This document shows, in pieces, positions 5,337 to 5,467 of a stretch of DNA of 5,467 nucleotides; position 1 is the stretch's first letter; the number at the start of each line of letters is the position of its first letter. The translations under genes and the position numbers were made by a program. Origin of the DNA: Fimadaptatus sp963928645 (GTDB lineage: Bacteria; Bacillota; Clostridia; Christensenellales; Aristaeellaceae); contig CAWVGT010000139.1 of NCBI GenBank assembly GCA_963928645.1, positions 1 through 5,467 of the forward strand. Reading direction: 5' to 3'. A model generated the notes under the pieces. That model did not search any database and was not told the origin of the DNA. It saw nothing but the letters and a program-made list of their open reading frames with translations.

Positions 5337-5467
5337 TCTGAGCGCACAGCGGTATATAGTGAATCCCCCGCCATCCGGCAACGCGTCGGGCGGCGGGGGA
5401 TTCAGGTTGGTCGGGGAATGCTCTGCCGGTGCGATAGCCGGCGCGCCGTCGACCCGGGGCGATGAAA
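5337..5467. other. downstream intergenic sequence without a convincing gene
   Basis: Apart from the large hairpin at 5360-5404, it holds a small inverted repeat, GCCGG (5425-5429) with CCGGC (5438-5442). An ATG at 5418 opens only a 15-codon frame without a good ribosome site. The ATGAAA at 5462-5467 is preceded by CCCGGGGCG, which is not a good Shine-Dalgarno match, so I cannot tell whether a gene begins at the edge. Confidence 0.5.
5360..5404. terminator. large hairpin after the TlpA-like gene, candidate terminator without U-tract
   Basis: TGAATCCCCCGCC (5360-5372) is a perfect 13-bp inverted repeat of GGCGGGGGATTCA (5392-5404). Inside it, after one A-C mismatch, TCCGG (5374-5378) pairs with TCGGG (5386-5390) through three G-C pairs and two G-U wobbles, closing a 7-nt loop. 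The hairpin lies 23 nt after the stop codon, where a terminator is expected. However, neither strand has a T-run directly beyond the stem. It may be a non-canonical terminator, an mRNA 3'-end stabiliser or a protein-binding palindrome. Confidence 0.55.

Noticed and set aside
5418..5465. 15-codon open frame near the right edge
   Set aside because: Too short, without a convincing ribosome site and without a recognisable peptide.

Overview
The window is a GC-rich bacterial chromosomal segment whose genes all lie on the + strand. It carries a translation-factor gene cluster: the end of rpmE (ribosomal protein L31), a yqhQ-like DUF1385 membrane protein gene, prmC (release-factor glutamine methyltransferase), prfA (release factor 1), a HAD-family phosphatase gene and a thioredoxin-fold (TlpA-like) exported protein gene. 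The rpmE / DUF1385 / prmC / prfA neighbourhood, the strong purine-rich Shine-Dalgarno sites and the lipoprotein-like thioredoxin protein with an acidic/threonine linker all point to a Bacillota of the Clostridia type with an unusually high GC content. This placement is an inference from gene order and style; no 16S or other marker is present. No phage, insertion sequence, CRISPR array, tRNA or rRNA is visible.

Layout: 1-133 is the C-terminal part of L31, followed by a clear intrinsic terminator at 211-244. Bases 245-474 form a spacer ending in a TATAAT -10 box (420-425), an inverted repeat at 431-460 and a Shine-Dalgarno site. The DUF1385 gene fills 475-1533. A 74-nt gap then holds a hairpin plus T-run that looks like an intrinsic terminator or attenuator (1550-1589), before prmC (1608-2432). 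After 57 nt with a short all-GC hairpin comes prfA (2490-3581), then after only 19 nt the HAD gene (3601-4248). A 68-nt gap with an AT-rich patch precedes the thioredoxin-like gene (4317-5336). The last 131 nt hold a large, nearly perfect hairpin (5360-5404) and no convincing gene.

Functionally, PrmC methylates the glutamine of the GGQ loop of RF1, so enzyme and substrate are encoded side by side; both motifs (NPPY in PrmC, GGQ in RF1) are intact. The DUF1385 and HAD proteins are of unknown physiological role. The thioredoxin-like protein probably works outside the membrane and may be a separate transcription unit.

The most striking sequence-wide property is isoleucine codon use. By my manual count of the five complete genes, about 71 of 85 isoleucine codons are ATA (18 of 18 in prfA), with only about 9 ATC and 5 ATT. 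This is unexpected in GC-rich DNA. I do not see a wholly novel system here. The best leads are this codon bias, the putative attenuator between the DUF1385 gene and prmC, and the structured leader of the DUF1385 gene.
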